Position numbers and translations under genes: made by a program | Shown here: in pieces, positions 10,933 to 23,424 of the stretch | Position numbering within the stretch: the first letter of the stretch is position 1 | Layout of the letters: every line of letters begins with the position of its first letter | Notes under the pieces: generated by a model | The model's database searches: none | What the model saw: only the letters and a program-made list of their open reading frames with translations | What the model was told of the DNA's origin: nothing | Assembly: GCA_015227615.1 (NCBI GenBank) | Contig: JAALGZ010000001.1 | Location: 2,170,001-2,234,000, forward strand | Direction: 5' to 3' | Length of the DNA stretch: 64,000 nucleotides | Source of the DNA: Labyrinthula sp. Ha | Lineage: Eukaryota > Sar > Bigyra > Labyrinthulida > Labyrinthulaceae

Positions 10933-13900
10933 AAATAACTAACCATATTGCGACAATATGAATCCAGTCACGGAATAAATAATTATCTAGAATAAAAATA
11001 TACAAGATTAGAACCTTGAAAAACCTTTGAGATCAATTTGGAATGATTTCTCCTGCAAACCTCTACATGCAGGCATTCAAAAGCCTAGCAAGTATCTGCC
11101 ATGAAAATTAAATGTTTAAATTAACTCTCTTTTAATCGAACAAAAAGGTCAAGTCTCTGCTCAAGATTGAGCAGGTTAAATACCTATTTACTTTCCAGGA
11201 TATATATCGACATCAGCCTCGAGAACAGCCATCCCCCCCCCCTAGTCTCTTCGCCACTGAGCTGTTGTCCGATAAACTTTTTGAATCTCAACGCCAGGAT
11301 CTATATCTTCTTATTTCTTGCTCTTTGGTGAGATTGTTGTTACGTTTCTGTAATCACAACCTTGAACCAAAACTCAGAGTGGATCGAAACTTTCCTAATT
11401 TTGACTTGAGGAAAAAGCATGACATGATAACGATAGTGAAACTCCATCACCGCGATATATCAAGACTCTGGCCATAAGGATAATTCTTTCGTTACCGGGG
11501 TTAACTGCAAATAGAAAAAAAAGGAAAGGTACAAAAGTAGGTCCAGGGTATCTAACGCATGAAAATTAGAAATCATTATATCAACAAGATAAGAAATTCA
11601 AGACTCGTTATAAGATAGATTGACAAGAAACACCTAGTTTAAGTACTAAGTAGAGCAATGTCATATATTTTGGGATTAACCCACTAAGACCAATTGATTA
11701 AAGAGTCACAAAAATGACGTTAAAGCTTGACGCAAACCTTTCTTATCTGTTTCTTTAAAGCTTAAAGGATACTCACCATTGGGAACATATTTTATATCTA
11801 GAAAAATAAAATGGAGAATACTCTGTTGGTGCTAGAACCAAATAAGCACGATTGAGCTAATAAGTAAAATAAAGCAATATAAAGAAAAAAAAAGCTGCAG
11901 CAAGCATACTTGAACAACGCGGAGCGTAAGTTTTTGTCCCGCAACTAATGGCTTATATATAGAATGTTTCAGTAAGAGCTTTAAATATTTTTATCAATAG
12001 ATGTGAGTGTTAGACGTTGCAACCTTCTTAGAATGCCGCTTTGGGTGCATAATCTAAATGCTAACATACCAATGAAGATGCAAAACAGAATTTAATTTAA
12101 AGAGAGAATTAATAATCATTATTGCAGACGTAGTTTTGCTTTTATCTTGTTTACAAGACCTATAATACTTAGTATAGTAGTAAATTGCATAAATATATGA
12201 ATTACTGTCATTGAATATGATGCCAATTCTCTATTACATACAGGTGGAATATACAAAGTTTGAAATACATTTATTAGGTGGTAGAATAACATCTTAAAAT
12301 GATATTTTTTATTGGAGTGTAGAGGTCTTGTCATATTCTATTAACGAATTGTTTTGTATCATCAAACAAGAGGAAGCAATTGTACCACTTTTGACTCATA
12401 AAGCTGCAAATACTGACATCTTAAGTACATCACACGAAGGATATAGAACCGGGATAAAATTGTTTTGAACTTCTACATTAAACTTAAAAATATACCTGCT
12501 ATACTAAGGAAAAGAGCTATACACTCATTGAAAGTTTAGGGTAGTAAACATCAGAGGAATATAATAGATCTCTAAGGATAAAATTACAAGATTCAACCTA
12601 TACCATACAAGGATGGCTCGCTTAAGTGATATATATATATATTACTATTTATACCATCCCACAATGGCAGAGAGATTTAAAGACATCTTACTTTCAATAC
12701 AACTGCATTGGCTTGTAAGTTCATATAATGCCATAACAGGTTTACAGCAAAATATGGTTGATTAATTACATCTAAAAGCAAGCAACTACAAGCTCCAAAC
12801 CATTATTAAGGCATTAAACAACATAATAGTATAAGATATTATTTGTTGTGTTAACCCGCTCTATCATATATGTATCTCATACATTGAGTTCCAACACACC
12901 TAAAAGTTTCTACATAGTAAAAGTCAATTGTGAATAAAATGACAAATATAATATTTTGATCATCTTATTTGGGAAATGACCAGTCACTTAATAGGAAGAA
13001 ATCAATTTTTTGGCCAGCTGCTGTCTATTTGACAAGGAAAATGCATAAAATGTTTGCCATGACTTACATAACTAAGTAAATGCAAGCTACTTGGACTGTT
13101 TAGCAATTAAACGTTGTAGTTTTAGGCATTTCAACTAATGTAAAACACTTTTTCAAATATGCAAACTGATGTAACTTAACTCCTACAATATTTGATAATA
13201 TATAATTTAGGTGCACAAAGTTGTGATTTTCACACTAATGCCCTCAATTTTGAACTAATTTACTTAGTTCGCAGGTGGTTATACAACAATTCATAGAAAA
13301 CTATAACGTGATGAAATTAGGAAACTTTCAAATTTTGTTCATATGGTGCTCGAATTGGCCTAGATACCAGTTCATAATAATTATCACTATACATCTGACA
13401 AATCAACATGAGGGCGCTAATCTACAAATAATAAGCATTTCTTCACATGTGGTTTAAAATTTTTATTGAAGTTCTTTATCAGTCAAGAAAAGTATAATAA
13501 GCCGAAATTTATTAAGTTATTTTAGCTTTTGCTTTGAATATAAAATATTTCTCAAAGTTATCTTTTTTCAACACAACCCCTGCACCGGTATATGAGCGTT
13601 CTACCCTGTTAAAAACCTAAAAGTAAGCAAATACGCCTGGATTAATGAATGGAATCTAAATGAGTTGCTTAATGCAATGTGGTAACGTTAAGTTAAAGAA
13701 CTTATTTAGTTTAGCATCCTACGGATGGAAGGTATTAAAATTAATGTACTCGTAAACAGCTGCAGCTAAGAGCTAGGGGTTGAATTTTTTTTGTACTAAG
13801 ATCAATAAAACATGCACGAAATGGTTAAAACGCTGACTATTGCTGATTTTTTTTGGAGCCCTGACGTTCGTCAAATTGCATTGGGGTCAGTTTCTATCTC

Positions 13901-15172
13901 ATAAAATATCAGCTGCTGTTAGGCTACGTGGTCAAACATGAGTACCCCCAAAAGAAAGGTATTTGATTTTAGCTTGGTATGAAAGCCTTGGGTAATGGGC
14001 CAAATGGCTCTGTGGTAATCCTGAGCAAACTGTATCGTAGGTTTGAAATAGCCAAAATTTCTTTTCTTGGATGAGATTGGTAATACACTCGGTGATGTGA
14101 AATGGTGCTAATTATTTTCATTAGCATTAAGGTTTACAGCTCATTAGAAGTTCGCTTAGCCCAGTCGGGGAAATGCCAACGAGGCATTAACAGAATCCTG
14201 TGGTCGTATCCCAAGAATTGGAAAATAATAATGATTGTATCTAGGCTACATTAGTGAAAATATAAATGAAACTGGTAGGATAGTTACTGGAATTGCCCCA
14301 CTTGATTGAATTTGGGAAGCAGGTGTCAAATCCCTGTGTGAAATAATTGGACAGTGTTAAGGCTCTGGGTAAGGGTAATTTAAGGCCGGCGGCATCCGCA
14401 GTGGTTGCCAAGACATCAGCCTTTCCCCTTTCAGCTTCAGTACCTTTTGGTTATTTGTATTTCTATCTTGATGCCCACTTCTTGATCGCTGGTACTTGTC
14501 ACACAAAATATGATTCTATGGGACTTGTTTTCACCGTTTATTGCATATCTAGTCATGTCTTGGTTAATATTATCGAAAAGAACAACAGTTACACAAAGCA
14601 GCTAGTCATGGCTTAGATTGGCTTATTTTTTATAAAATTAAGGGCAACATAATTAAATTTTGCGTTATAATTTTCATTTGTTTGTCATAAGATCATTTTG
14701 CTGCGCAAAGGAAGAATCTAGAATTCCAACTTTCCAGATTTATTACGGTGGAATTCCAGGGGTTTTGCAGACAAGCCAAGATTGAAGCTTTCTTAGGCTT
14801 TGCGTCCAAACTGCATATGGGTGTGGGTTTGCGAAAATTCCACCTCATTTTTTTTCCATTCAAGATGCGTAGCGAGAAGTAGAGGAAAGTCAAGGAATTT
14901 CAAGACTCAGAGCATCAAAATATAAAATAATTATGAATTAAAAGGCTATAAACTCAAATGATATGCATAGTATTAAAAATACTTCAACATGATTTGGAAA
15001 AGATCAATATCTCTGAAATTTGATTGGATAATACCAAAACTGGGATGATATAAATATATTATGCCTATTTCAGACTGAAGTATCAACTCAATGTAAACTC
15101 TTGTTGAATGTTGCATTACCGTATTATAGTAAAGCAAAACCGTTGAACTTATAGTAAGACTCAAATAGAAAT
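10933..15172. other. gene-free stretch with weak open frames
   Basis: No supported gene. A run of ten Cs lies near 11233. The stretch 13850-14620 has slightly richer base composition and an open frame at 14347-14616 beginning at TTG, without a recognisable domain. It may be an old mobile-element scrap. The end of this stretch is the 5' flank of the thymidylate kinase gene. Confidence 0.55.
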
Positions 15173-15805
15173 ATGAAACGTGGGGCTTTCATCGTATTCG
15201 AAGGACTAGACAGAGTTGGTAAAACTACACAGACACAAATGCTGGTAGAAAACTTAACAAAAGCTGAAATGAAAGCAAAACTTTTTCGATTTCCTGACAG
15301 AACAACGCAAACAGGGAAATTGATCTCTTCTTACCTTTCCAGCGGGGCAACCCTGAATGACGAAGCTGTACACTTATTATTTTCTGCAAATAGATGGGAA
15401 TCTTCTGATGAAATCAAACAGTTGCTTGAACAGGGGACGAATGTAGTTTGTGACAGATACGCCTTTAGTGGTGTAAGTTTCACTGCAGCCAAGGGTAAAG
15501 ACTTTGAATGGTGCAGAAATCCTGACAAAGGCCTTCCCGAACCTGATCTAGTAATCTTTTTAACACTTCCAGAAGGAGAAGCCGAAAAGCGCGGTGAATT
15601 TGGAGCTGAAAGGTATGAAAAGAAAGATTTTCAGGACAAAGTGCGAGAACAGTTTGCGAAACTAGAAAAGGAAACCCTGAATTGGACAAATATTCAAGCG
15701 AATAAATCGATAGAAGACCTGCAACAAGAACTTTTTCTTCTTGTCAAAACAAAGATACTAGATATACAAAAGGAAAATAAACGGTTAGGCTTACTGTGGA
15801 GTTAA
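15173..15805 (+). CDS. thymidylate kinase (dTMP kinase)
   Basis: The enzyme phosphorylates dTMP to dTDP with ATP and feeds dTTP synthesis. The protein has 210 residues, the usual family length, in one uninterrupted exon. The P-loop is at residues 11-18 (GLDRVGKT) and the dTMP-binding FPDR at 40-43. ANRWE lies at 72-76 and the DRY motif at 94-96 (CDRYAFSG). The LID segment at about 138-149 (EKRGEFGAERYE) has the eukaryotic form. The ATG at 15173 lies three codons before the first beta strand (AFIVFEG), so no other start is likely. Every catalytic block is intact. The stop is only 7 bp from the stop of the convergent EMC10 gene, so the two 3' ends must overlap or end very close together. Confidence 0.95.
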   Translation: MKRGAFIVFEGLDRVGKTTQTQMLVENLTKAEMKAKLFRFPDRTTQTGKLISSYLSSGATLNDEAVHLLFSANRWESSDEIKQLLEQGTNVVCDRYAFSGVSFTAAKGKDFEWCRNPDKGLPEPDLVIFLTLPEGEAEKRGEFGAERYEKKDFQDKVREQFAKLEKETLNWTNIQANKSIEDLQQELFLLVKTKILDIQKENKRLGLLWS

Positions 15806-15812
15806 CGGCTAA

Positions 15813-16664
15813 CTATTTCTTACCCCGTTTCCTCGATTTAGATTTGGTAGCGGCAGCATTAGGAGCACCTTGTACCTGCTCCTGCCCTTCTTGTTGGTTA
15901 GCCGCTTGAGATATTGAACTGACAAGGTTCATTATAAGCATAGGAACAAAAATGTACCAGTACTTTCGCAAGAAACCTTGGTTTTCTTCCTCATCCTCTT
16001 CACCATCTACGTTTGGTTTTTTCTTTTTCTTTAGATCGAACTGTTCATCAGCTTCGGAAACGGAAGCTCCTTTCACACTTTCTGGTTCTGAGAAGTCTGC
16101 ATCCTTGAAATCAACTTTAGGAAAAGAGGCTCTAGATTTAGTCTTGAAGGTGATTTCTGTTTTTGATTTTACAGTTTCTGCTAGTTGTTTTCTATACTCT
16201 AAATCTTCACAGTTCTCCTCAACCATAGGATTAATTTGTGGTTTGACATCAAAAGACAATATTTCAACCTCTTGTTCAGTCTTAAATAAATTGAACTTAA
16301 AAATCTCTTGAAAATTAGCAGCAGCGAGTTTACATGCGCTAGTTGTAAATACTAAGTCTTTGGTGCTATCAGAAAGAGTGTATTTAATTTCTCCATCATT
16401 AACAACATCGCTTAATAAGCTTTTAAAGAAAAGATCTTTTGATGAAAGTTCAAATGATTTCTTTGTGAACAGAAGCTTCTTTGACTTGGATTCTGTCTCT
16501 GTTAATATCAGCGAACCACGACTTAGTAAGATTTCTGGTGAGTTTACAAGAGAAAGGGTGAATTGAAAGCTATCGCCTCCGCTACATGTTTCAGAGGTGC
16601 ATACTTCCTCGGATAATGAGGCAGAAAAGAGAAGTGTAATTAGCACGAGTTGTTTGGGCAACAT
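15813..16664 (-). CDS. EMC10: ER membrane protein complex subunit 10
   Basis: EMC10 is the luminal, single-pass subunit of the ER membrane complex, which inserts tail-anchored and multi-pass proteins. The frame encodes 283 residues (human about 262). A signal peptide covers residues 1-19. A beta-rich luminal domain follows to about 205, then an acidic and lysine-rich linker (KKKKKPNVDGEEDEEEN). KYWYIFVPMLIMNLVSS at 234-250 is a membrane helix like the family's KYWxYIIP segment. The cytosolic tail ends in a basic, ER-retention-like RKRGKK. The luminal Cys at 22 and 27 are near the N-terminus. The assignment rests on this layout and the helix motif, because EMC10 is poorly conserved. It has no introns and lies tail-to-tail with thymidylate kinase. 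Confidence 0.75.
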   Translation of the reverse strand: MLPKQLVLITLLFSASLSEEVCTSETCSGGDSFQFTLSLVNSPEILLSRGSLILTETESKSKKLLFTKKSFELSSKDLFFKSLLSDVVNDGEIKYTLSDSTKDLVFTTSACKLAAANFQEIFKFNLFKTEQEVEILSFDVKPQINPMVEENCEDLEYRKQLAETVKSKTEITFKTKSRASFPKVDFKDADFSEPESVKGASVSEADEQFDLKKKKKPNVDGEEDEEENQGFLRKYWYIFVPMLIMNLVSSISQAANQQEGQEQVQGAPNAAATKSKSRKRGKK

Positions 16665-19600
16665 TTTGTCTTGTAATCATGGTAAAGCCATATCGAGTTA
16701 CATGTCAATAACACTAGTACAACAGTGCGGCAACATATAGGAGAGGCTACTCGAGCAACATACTATGTGCTATTTAAAATACATAATATATATATATATA
16801 TATATGCTTATTTGTTTATCTTACCCCTCACTGTTTAAGATAATTAAATAAGGTTTAATCAAGATATCCAATAGGAAATTCAATAAGCAAAACTAAGAAG
16901 TTAAGCTTAGATTTCTTTGCAGGAAAACATCAAACCATTTGAGAGAGATGTAGATATCTGAAAGAAACTTTTATATTTTAATGAAAAAAACTTCCAAAGA
17001 TAAAATTAAAACCTAAGTTTTAAGTATAATCTGCATAGTAACCGTCCAAGTAGAGGATTACGAAGTCAGCTGACTAAAGGTACAATTCAATAAGCCAAAT
17101 TATTAATCTGCTAATCTTTGGCATTCTAACATATCTAAATAATCCAATATATTAATTACTTCTCCAAATGATGGTAATTTAAGATTATTCCAGGTATCAC
17201 TTCATGAACTTAACTTAAATTAAGCAACCTACTCTTCCCCGTCTAGACAGCTTCTGCAAGAGAAATGCGTCTTAGGTAATAGTTCTCAAAGATAAGGAAA
17301 AACTCTAACTTTACAGAATGAAACTTATGTTACTACACTAAAATGCTGTATTTTCCCGTAGAAATTGCTATTTTAAATAATAAAAAGTAGTTTTTCGCTA
17401 CTCATGGTAACTATGCCGCAGAATAGAGCACCTCGTTAAGAATACTAGGAGAATGAACAGGAAAGAAACATACTGCAGTGAAAACAATAATCTTAGAAGT
17501 AGAGAAAATACATAATTTTTCAGTTCCATTTTTAGGATATTCTGAATTAAAACGTACATGGATTGAAGCCACGATAAATTACGAAGTCAATTCCAGGTAT
17601 ATTGTTTAATCTTGCAACCAGATGTCGCTGCCTGAGTTAATATCTCATGTATTCTGCGGGATATATGAACTAAGGTAATAATTTATAATTTATGATTAAC
17701 AGAAACTCGATAAACACATTTTAAAAACACAAAAATTTCTCATTCTGTCTCGTGAATGTGAACTTGGTTGAGAGTTGCAAACCCTCTGTTGCACAAAACT
17801 ACAAAGAGCTGTTTTGAAGCCCGTTTGAGGTAAATTCAAAAAATATGAACAGAACGAAACATTAACCTAGTTTATTGGAATTATTTGATACCAAAGCAAA
17901 GAGAATTAAATTAGTTTTTATTAACTCAGTTTCAATTTAACTAGACTCGGTATTACTACTTCAGCCCATGCAGAGTTAAGGCTTTATTCAGCTTATCGGA
18001 GTAATATAATGCCACATAGTATCAATGAAGTATATGCCCTCTAGAAAGGACGTTAGATGACCACTTTTACTCTCAGGATAAGAAAATCAGATATTTAACT
18101 CTATATTTCCAGAGAAGAATCTAATCTGAAAATTTTGAAGTTTAGCAACAATTCAGCAATAGTAGTTAATCTAAAGGCAACCAACACATAAGACAGCAGT
18201 GGTAGAGCCAAGAAAAAAATAGTTTAGACATAAGAATACGAGTAATAATCTTTTCTAAGTTTAAGATGAAATATCAGTTTACTGGAATTCATTCGAAACT
18301 ACGTGTGGTATAGTTACTGAAATTTCTCAATTAAAAAGAAAATATTTTCAGGGTTGGAAATAAATCCTGACCCGTTCTTGCGAGCTATTTTGAGGATGTT
18401 AGATGTACCGAGTAAAAATTATTAGGGCAATTTAGGGAGGACAATTGCAGTTTTGAGTCCCTATCATAATTTTGTATACCCTGACAGTAAGCTTAAAATT
18501 CTTGGATCTTTGTTTCAGCGGGGGATGAATACTGGTACGTCTCCGTTTATATATATAACTTCTGTCTCCTTAAATGAATATCCTAAAAATATGCTCATGT
18601 TCCCCTTTTTTTATTTGGTGGGTATTTTCTTTCACATCATATTTTTTTAATTCAGATGAGTAGTAGTATGAAGTGTTTTCTTTTGTTCATCTTTTTCTTT
18701 ACTTCAATGTTACTTTTTAGCATACACATAGCTTATTGACCTTAAAAATCAATGATACGTAGGTGACAAAAACTAAGGTTTTGACAAGTTTTTAAATATG
18801 AACCATGCATAGTATTTGCGACTATTTTAGATCAAGGAAGATAGGTCTTTAAAGCTAAAAAATATTTCTTCAGAAATTCAGTGTGAAATAATTGACAGAA
18901 TGCTGCCAGAACACAACTTCGTGTGGGTAATTCTATAATTCATTCTCTCAAAATGAGAAGAGCCATGTGATTAGGTCCAGCTGAAGTTAGGGTGTAGTGT
19001 GAGAGATTTTCCTAGTAGGAAATAGTTGATCATGATTCGCACGCAAACCAACATTTTTGAAATATTGAACTAACTAATAAGACAGGGAGCTTCTTCCATT
19101 TTCAGGAAGAAATTATACGAGAACTCTTAAACCTTGCTAATCCAATTCCTCAGAGATATCTCAGCTCTTATCATAAATTCCCGAAGAAATATCTTGTTTA
19201 TTGCTAAGAGACTGATATGACTAGGCGTGCCGACATAATTCTAATTGTGGACTCATTTGGATTTTGCTAAGTTTTTCGAGTAGGTTTAAGTTAGTCTCGA
19301 CAACACATTGAGTGTGGAATTAGCTCTTATTTCAGACATTGGCCGAGGAACTCATTTACGATTTCTTAAGATTTATTGGGAATGGCCTGATTATTCATGG
19401 AGCATTAAATAGATTGTTTTAAGAAACTTATCTAGCATTTAGAATTTCCTGACCAATCTTTGGAAAATGGAAAACGCAAAAACTTGCTTTGAAAGTGCTT
19501 AAGGATTCTCAATTCCTCCATAAAAATATTCTTCAGGCTGTCCATTGCTGCAATCGTTAAGTTTTGATCAGAGTTGAATGCCACATTTGGAAAAGTAAAG

Positions 19601-21831
19601 TTAATCAATGATTATTTTTGCTAGTATTACCTAAAACTATAAAAAACGTATGTTGATATTTTTATTTAGATAAACATAAGAATGCTTTAATTCATGTAGC
19701 ATTTAAGGAGCTCCTTAGTGAATTTAGCACAATTCCTTTACCCTCTTTCATATATACGGCCGAGTAATGAGAGCTCAAAATAAAATGTGATGCTAGATAA
19801 GCTGTGGTGTCACGTGCAGTAACAGAGCATTATCTCTCGAGTTATTTTACCTAATAAAGTGAGGTGTAAGTTCTTCAAGTTGCCATAATAAATCTTACGC
19901 ATCATTAAAATATTTTATAATTTTTTCTTGCAAAATTCTGTTTTCTCGTTTATGCACCTTTTGTTCCACTATACATTTTCATCGAATCAAAATTAGGTGA
20001 CAAATGACGAAATGCCCCGAGCATAAAATTAAGAACGTCATTAAAGCCCTCTAATTATCGCTGCTCTCTACCCTCTCACCTTTTTCAAGCTATATAACAA
20101 GGGATATGATATCTTAAAGTTTTATTACAACAAAAACTTGAGCTTCTTTAGCCTTACATATGCTCGAACGTAGTTATGTGACATCTTCTAGATTCTTAGC
20201 ATAAAATAGACCTAAATATACCGTTAGAGTGTCCACAAAATTTCTTCTTGTTGTAGTCTTGGGTTATTTATTGCTCTTGGCAAACAATGCTGCCTTTGTT
20301 ATCTAAGTATTCCTATTCTTGCCTAAATGAGTCATGCACGTTAACTATACGTCTGGGTGATTAGTTTGAACACATAAACAAGCTAGAAAGAACTATATAT
20401 TGACTAAGAGTTTGACTTTTTATCCCTATACCTATTTTTGCAGCATGGAGATTCTTGCTATCAAAAGGGAAAATTAAAAATCGATTTGGACAACGTAAAT
20501 CGCAAGGCAACCTTAAAATTAAATCTGCTAGGGAATTTTATGTATCTGAGACCAAGGATCAGCAGAAGTTAAAGCACCTGAATGCATCTCTCTTCATCCG
20601 TTTACTGTATTACTTATCCTCACTCTTGGCAGCTCCCTATTATCTAAAAAAGTCTTCAATAAGACTGAGTGCTTACTTATAAAAATATTTGAATGATAGA
20701 GCCCTATCCTTTTTGGTGTATCCGAGGACTAGATGCTTTTTTTGCACATATATACAGAGTTTCTACAGAAGGTGCCCCTTTTTTGACGCTCTAATACAAA
20801 GTATAATTTTCCAATAGTACTCAAATAAATTCTCAGAACTTATAGGTAAACTTTTTACTATGTATATTACAAAAATCAGTTATGATTACGGTAGGTGTGG
20901 CGTTCGCTTATTAAGGTTTGATTTAATGGCATTAGGTATTGGTAAAAAGAAATAGCCTGGACAAGAATTTTCTAAGCCAACACTGAGAGACATAGGATGG
21001 GAAAGGTAGCAGTAACGTAATATCTCACCAAAGGGCAGTTTGCACAGTTTTGATAAACCATGGGGCAAAAAACATGATTTTATTTTAACACCTACCTTCT
21101 GTATACGAGATTCATTGTGTCGGGAAGCTTCTTAGCTTAGTTTTGCGAACTTTTCCAAAATCAATGTTTTTATGCAAAGGTCCAAGGTTTTAGGGAAAGG
21201 CCATTCTTCTTCATTTAAGCAAATAGTATTAGTTATCTCAAATTTTGCTTAGCCAACTCTGGAGATAGGTTAAGTGTCAAGATGGTTTCAGAAAACATGC
21301 TTATGAACGCGAACAGTTTGAGAAAATAACATCTCTTGTGGACCTCTAGTGCGATTTAAAGTTCTTCAAAGATTTGTGATGTTCTGTGGTAGGATTTGCT
21401 GAGCTTTGATGGCCTCAGTTCATGTGCCATGCACAAAATTTCATCGTGTGTATGGAAAGCAATGCAGATATACCCACGCTTTGGAAAGCCCAAACCTACT
21501 CAACTTAATGCAACTCTTGAAGATTGCCCAAAGAAGAATGGTGACCACTAGAAGGACAGATCTTTGCTTCTAATTTTTGGTTTCTGAAAAGTTTTACCTT
21601 TTCCAAAAAAATACAGGATCAATTATATTCCAAATATATTATTGTTCTGTTATTAAGTTAGTTTCCTCTTTTAATAGGAGAGTTGCCGAGAGCTCCTTTA
21701 GTTTCAGCTTTTGAAGTAGCTCTTTGTCTTCCCAAATATAAAGGCTATATTATCGTCTGGGAATCAGCCCGATACAGCCACTCTGTAATTTATTAACGGA
21801 AACGAAACTATACGCGGTAACTGCAGAATAA
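16665..21831. other. gene-free AT-rich stretch
   Basis: Over 5 kb with no supported gene. A simple AT repeat lies at 16785-16805. The frame at 20455-20682 starts at TTG, is rich in Lys then Leu and Tyr, and has no family signature. The bases before 21832 are the 5' flank of the next gene. Confidence 0.6.
16785..16805. repeat. (AT)n microsatellite
   Basis: An uninterrupted TA dinucleotide run in non-coding DNA upstream of EMC10. Confidence 0.9.
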
Positions 21832-23349
21832 ATGGAAAAACCTTCAAACTCACGAGTAGCTGCTCTAAGAGCTAAGTTTCAAGGAAATGCGGGTGGATAT
21901 GTCCCTACCCCTGAGCATCAGCTAGGAAAAATGTCTAAAGCGAAGAAAGACCAGCAAAGAGCCGTCAGAGTTGCTAAGGCTCGAGCTGCGAGATACAATA
22001 TGACGCTTAGAGCTCTTGCTATTAAGTCAAACGTACAAGTTTCAAAGATGCAGAAAAAAGACAGGGAAAAAAAGCTTTCTACTATGAGAGATGCTGCAAA
22101 ATATAATATGACTTCTCGAGCTCTACCAGTGAGTACAGTGGTTTCAAAGCGGGATAAGTTGAACCTTGGAAAGGCGCTGAGTTCAAATGTTTCCCCTACG
22201 GTTGCGAAAGAGGTGCTAAACGTCGTTGCCAAAAAAAGAAACAAAGAAGATGTTGAAGAAACTAAAGAAGTTATTAGAACGACAGTGTTAAAAAGGGACA
22301 AGAGACAGCCTAGTAAGAACTACCTAGCTGCAGCGAAAGATCTCAAGAAGAAGAAAGCAGAAGAAGCTGCAGCTGGTCAAGAACAAGAACAAATCGCCGA
22401 AGTAGAGCAGAAGGATTCTTCTGAAGGAACAGCAAAGCATCGAATAGAAATGGGAGGTATGACTGAAGCTCTTGCTTCAGGAGATGAAGATGCGATCAAT
22501 AAGGTTATCCTTACAAATTTTCTGCAGTCGAATGCGCCTCATCTGGTGGAAAAAGTTGACTCTTTAGTAGAAAAGTATAAAGATAAGATGCAGATCCTGT
22601 TTGATGGGCTGCTTCAAGAATTACCAGATGCAGAAGATGCTAAATTGAATGGGAGAAACAAGGCCGATAAGGAGATTGTGGAAGCTGTGAAGCCCATAGA
22701 GGATATTGAAAAAGCTGTAGATAAAAAAGTCGAAGAAAGTGCTCCTGTTCCTGTTATTGATGATGTAGGTTCTGAAGACTCCATTGCATTTGTACCTGTA
22801 GATGAAGATCCAAAACCAAAACCTCCCAAAAAGAAGACATTGGTTGAAGAAGCTTTCGGCAGTATTGGTCCAGATGATGATTCCTTGATTGTAGATCAAG
22901 ATAAAGCTTATCATGATGGATACGAGTCAGTGATCTTAGCTGCTGAGGAAGAACCAAACACTAAGATTCAGGAAATTGTGGAAAGAAGAGAGACTGTGTT
23001 ACGTGCAGACAACGATCTGCAGAAAGAGTTAGATACAACTTATAAAGTTGAGAAAGAAGAGCTGTATAAGGAAGAAGTTGAACCCTTTGAGCAAATAGAA
23101 AAGGCTGAAAGTGTTGCAAGTTTCGTTTCTGAGGACAGCATTATTGAAGTACCTGATGTTGAAGCCGGATATATTGTGAGTGCAGAGTTTGATGAAGCTG
23201 CTACGGAGGAAGAACCAAGTAGATGGGCTGTTCAGCTTCAGAATAAAAACCAGGCATTGAGAGATAAGCTTACGAAACAAGGTTTGACAGTAGAGCAAGT
23301 TGATGAACTTGTGAATAACTTTGAACAAAATACCTCCGAAATGATGTAA
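21832..23349 (+). CDS. charged repeat-bearing protein, unrecognised
   Basis: A 505-residue protein in a single exon from ATG. Residues 1-120 are basic and contain a 36-residue-spaced repeat: AARYNMTLRAL at 52-62 and AAKYNMTSRAL at 88-98. A helical Lys/Glu/Ala region reaches about 200. After that the protein is strongly acidic, with repeated short motifs of the type EDSI + hydrophobic (SEDSIAFVPVDE, SEDSIIEVPDVE). It ends in a helical segment around QNKNQALRDKLTKQGL. There is no signal peptide, membrane helix or enzyme motif. Long predicted disorder with a basic head and acidic body suggests a scaffold, cytoskeletal or nucleic-acid-associated protein, but this is inference. It is followed in the same direction by a membrane protein after 75 bp. 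It is a real gene by length and codon use. Confidence 0.8.
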   Translation: MEKPSNSRVAALRAKFQGNAGGYVPTPEHQLGKMSKAKKDQQRAVRVAKARAARYNMTLRALAIKSNVQVSKMQKKDREKKLSTMRDAAKYNMTSRALPVSTVVSKRDKLNLGKALSSNVSPTVAKEVLNVVAKKRNKEDVEETKEVIRTTVLKRDKRQPSKNYLAAAKDLKKKKAEEAAAGQEQEQIAEVEQKDSSEGTAKHRIEMGGMTEALASGDEDAINKVILTNFLQSNAPHLVEKVDSLVEKYKDKMQILFDGLLQELPDAEDAKLNGRNKADKEIVEAVKPIEDIEKAVDKKVEESAPVPVIDDVGSEDSIAFVPVDEDPKPKPPKKKTLVEEAFGSIGPDDDSLIVDQDKAYHDGYESVILAAEEEPNTKIQEIVERRETVLRADNDLQKELDTTYKVEKEELYKEEVEPFEQIEKAESVASFVSEDSIIEVPDVEAGYIVSAEFDEAATEEEPSRWAVQLQNKNQALRDKLTKQGLTVEQVDELVNNFEQNTSEMM

Positions 23350-23424
23350 TTAATTACTCTTGTGGATAGAAATATTTTAAAAATTCGACTTATTCTTAGC
23401 CTTCGTTTTCAAGAAAAAAACTGT

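Noticed and set aside
8387-10942. Target-site duplication next to the MULE ends
   Set aside because: The bases flanking the two terminal repeats share only weak AT-rich similarity, not a clear 8-11 bp duplication.
14347-14616. Plus-strand frame of 89 residues
   Set aside because: It starts at TTG. The composition is slightly richer than the flanks, but there is no motif.
15331-15689. Minus-strand open frames inside thymidylate kinase
   Set aside because: They are shadows of the well-supported plus-strand gene.
20455-20682. Plus-strand frame rich in Lys and Leu
   Set aside because: It starts at TTG and has no homologous wording; probably chance in an empty region.
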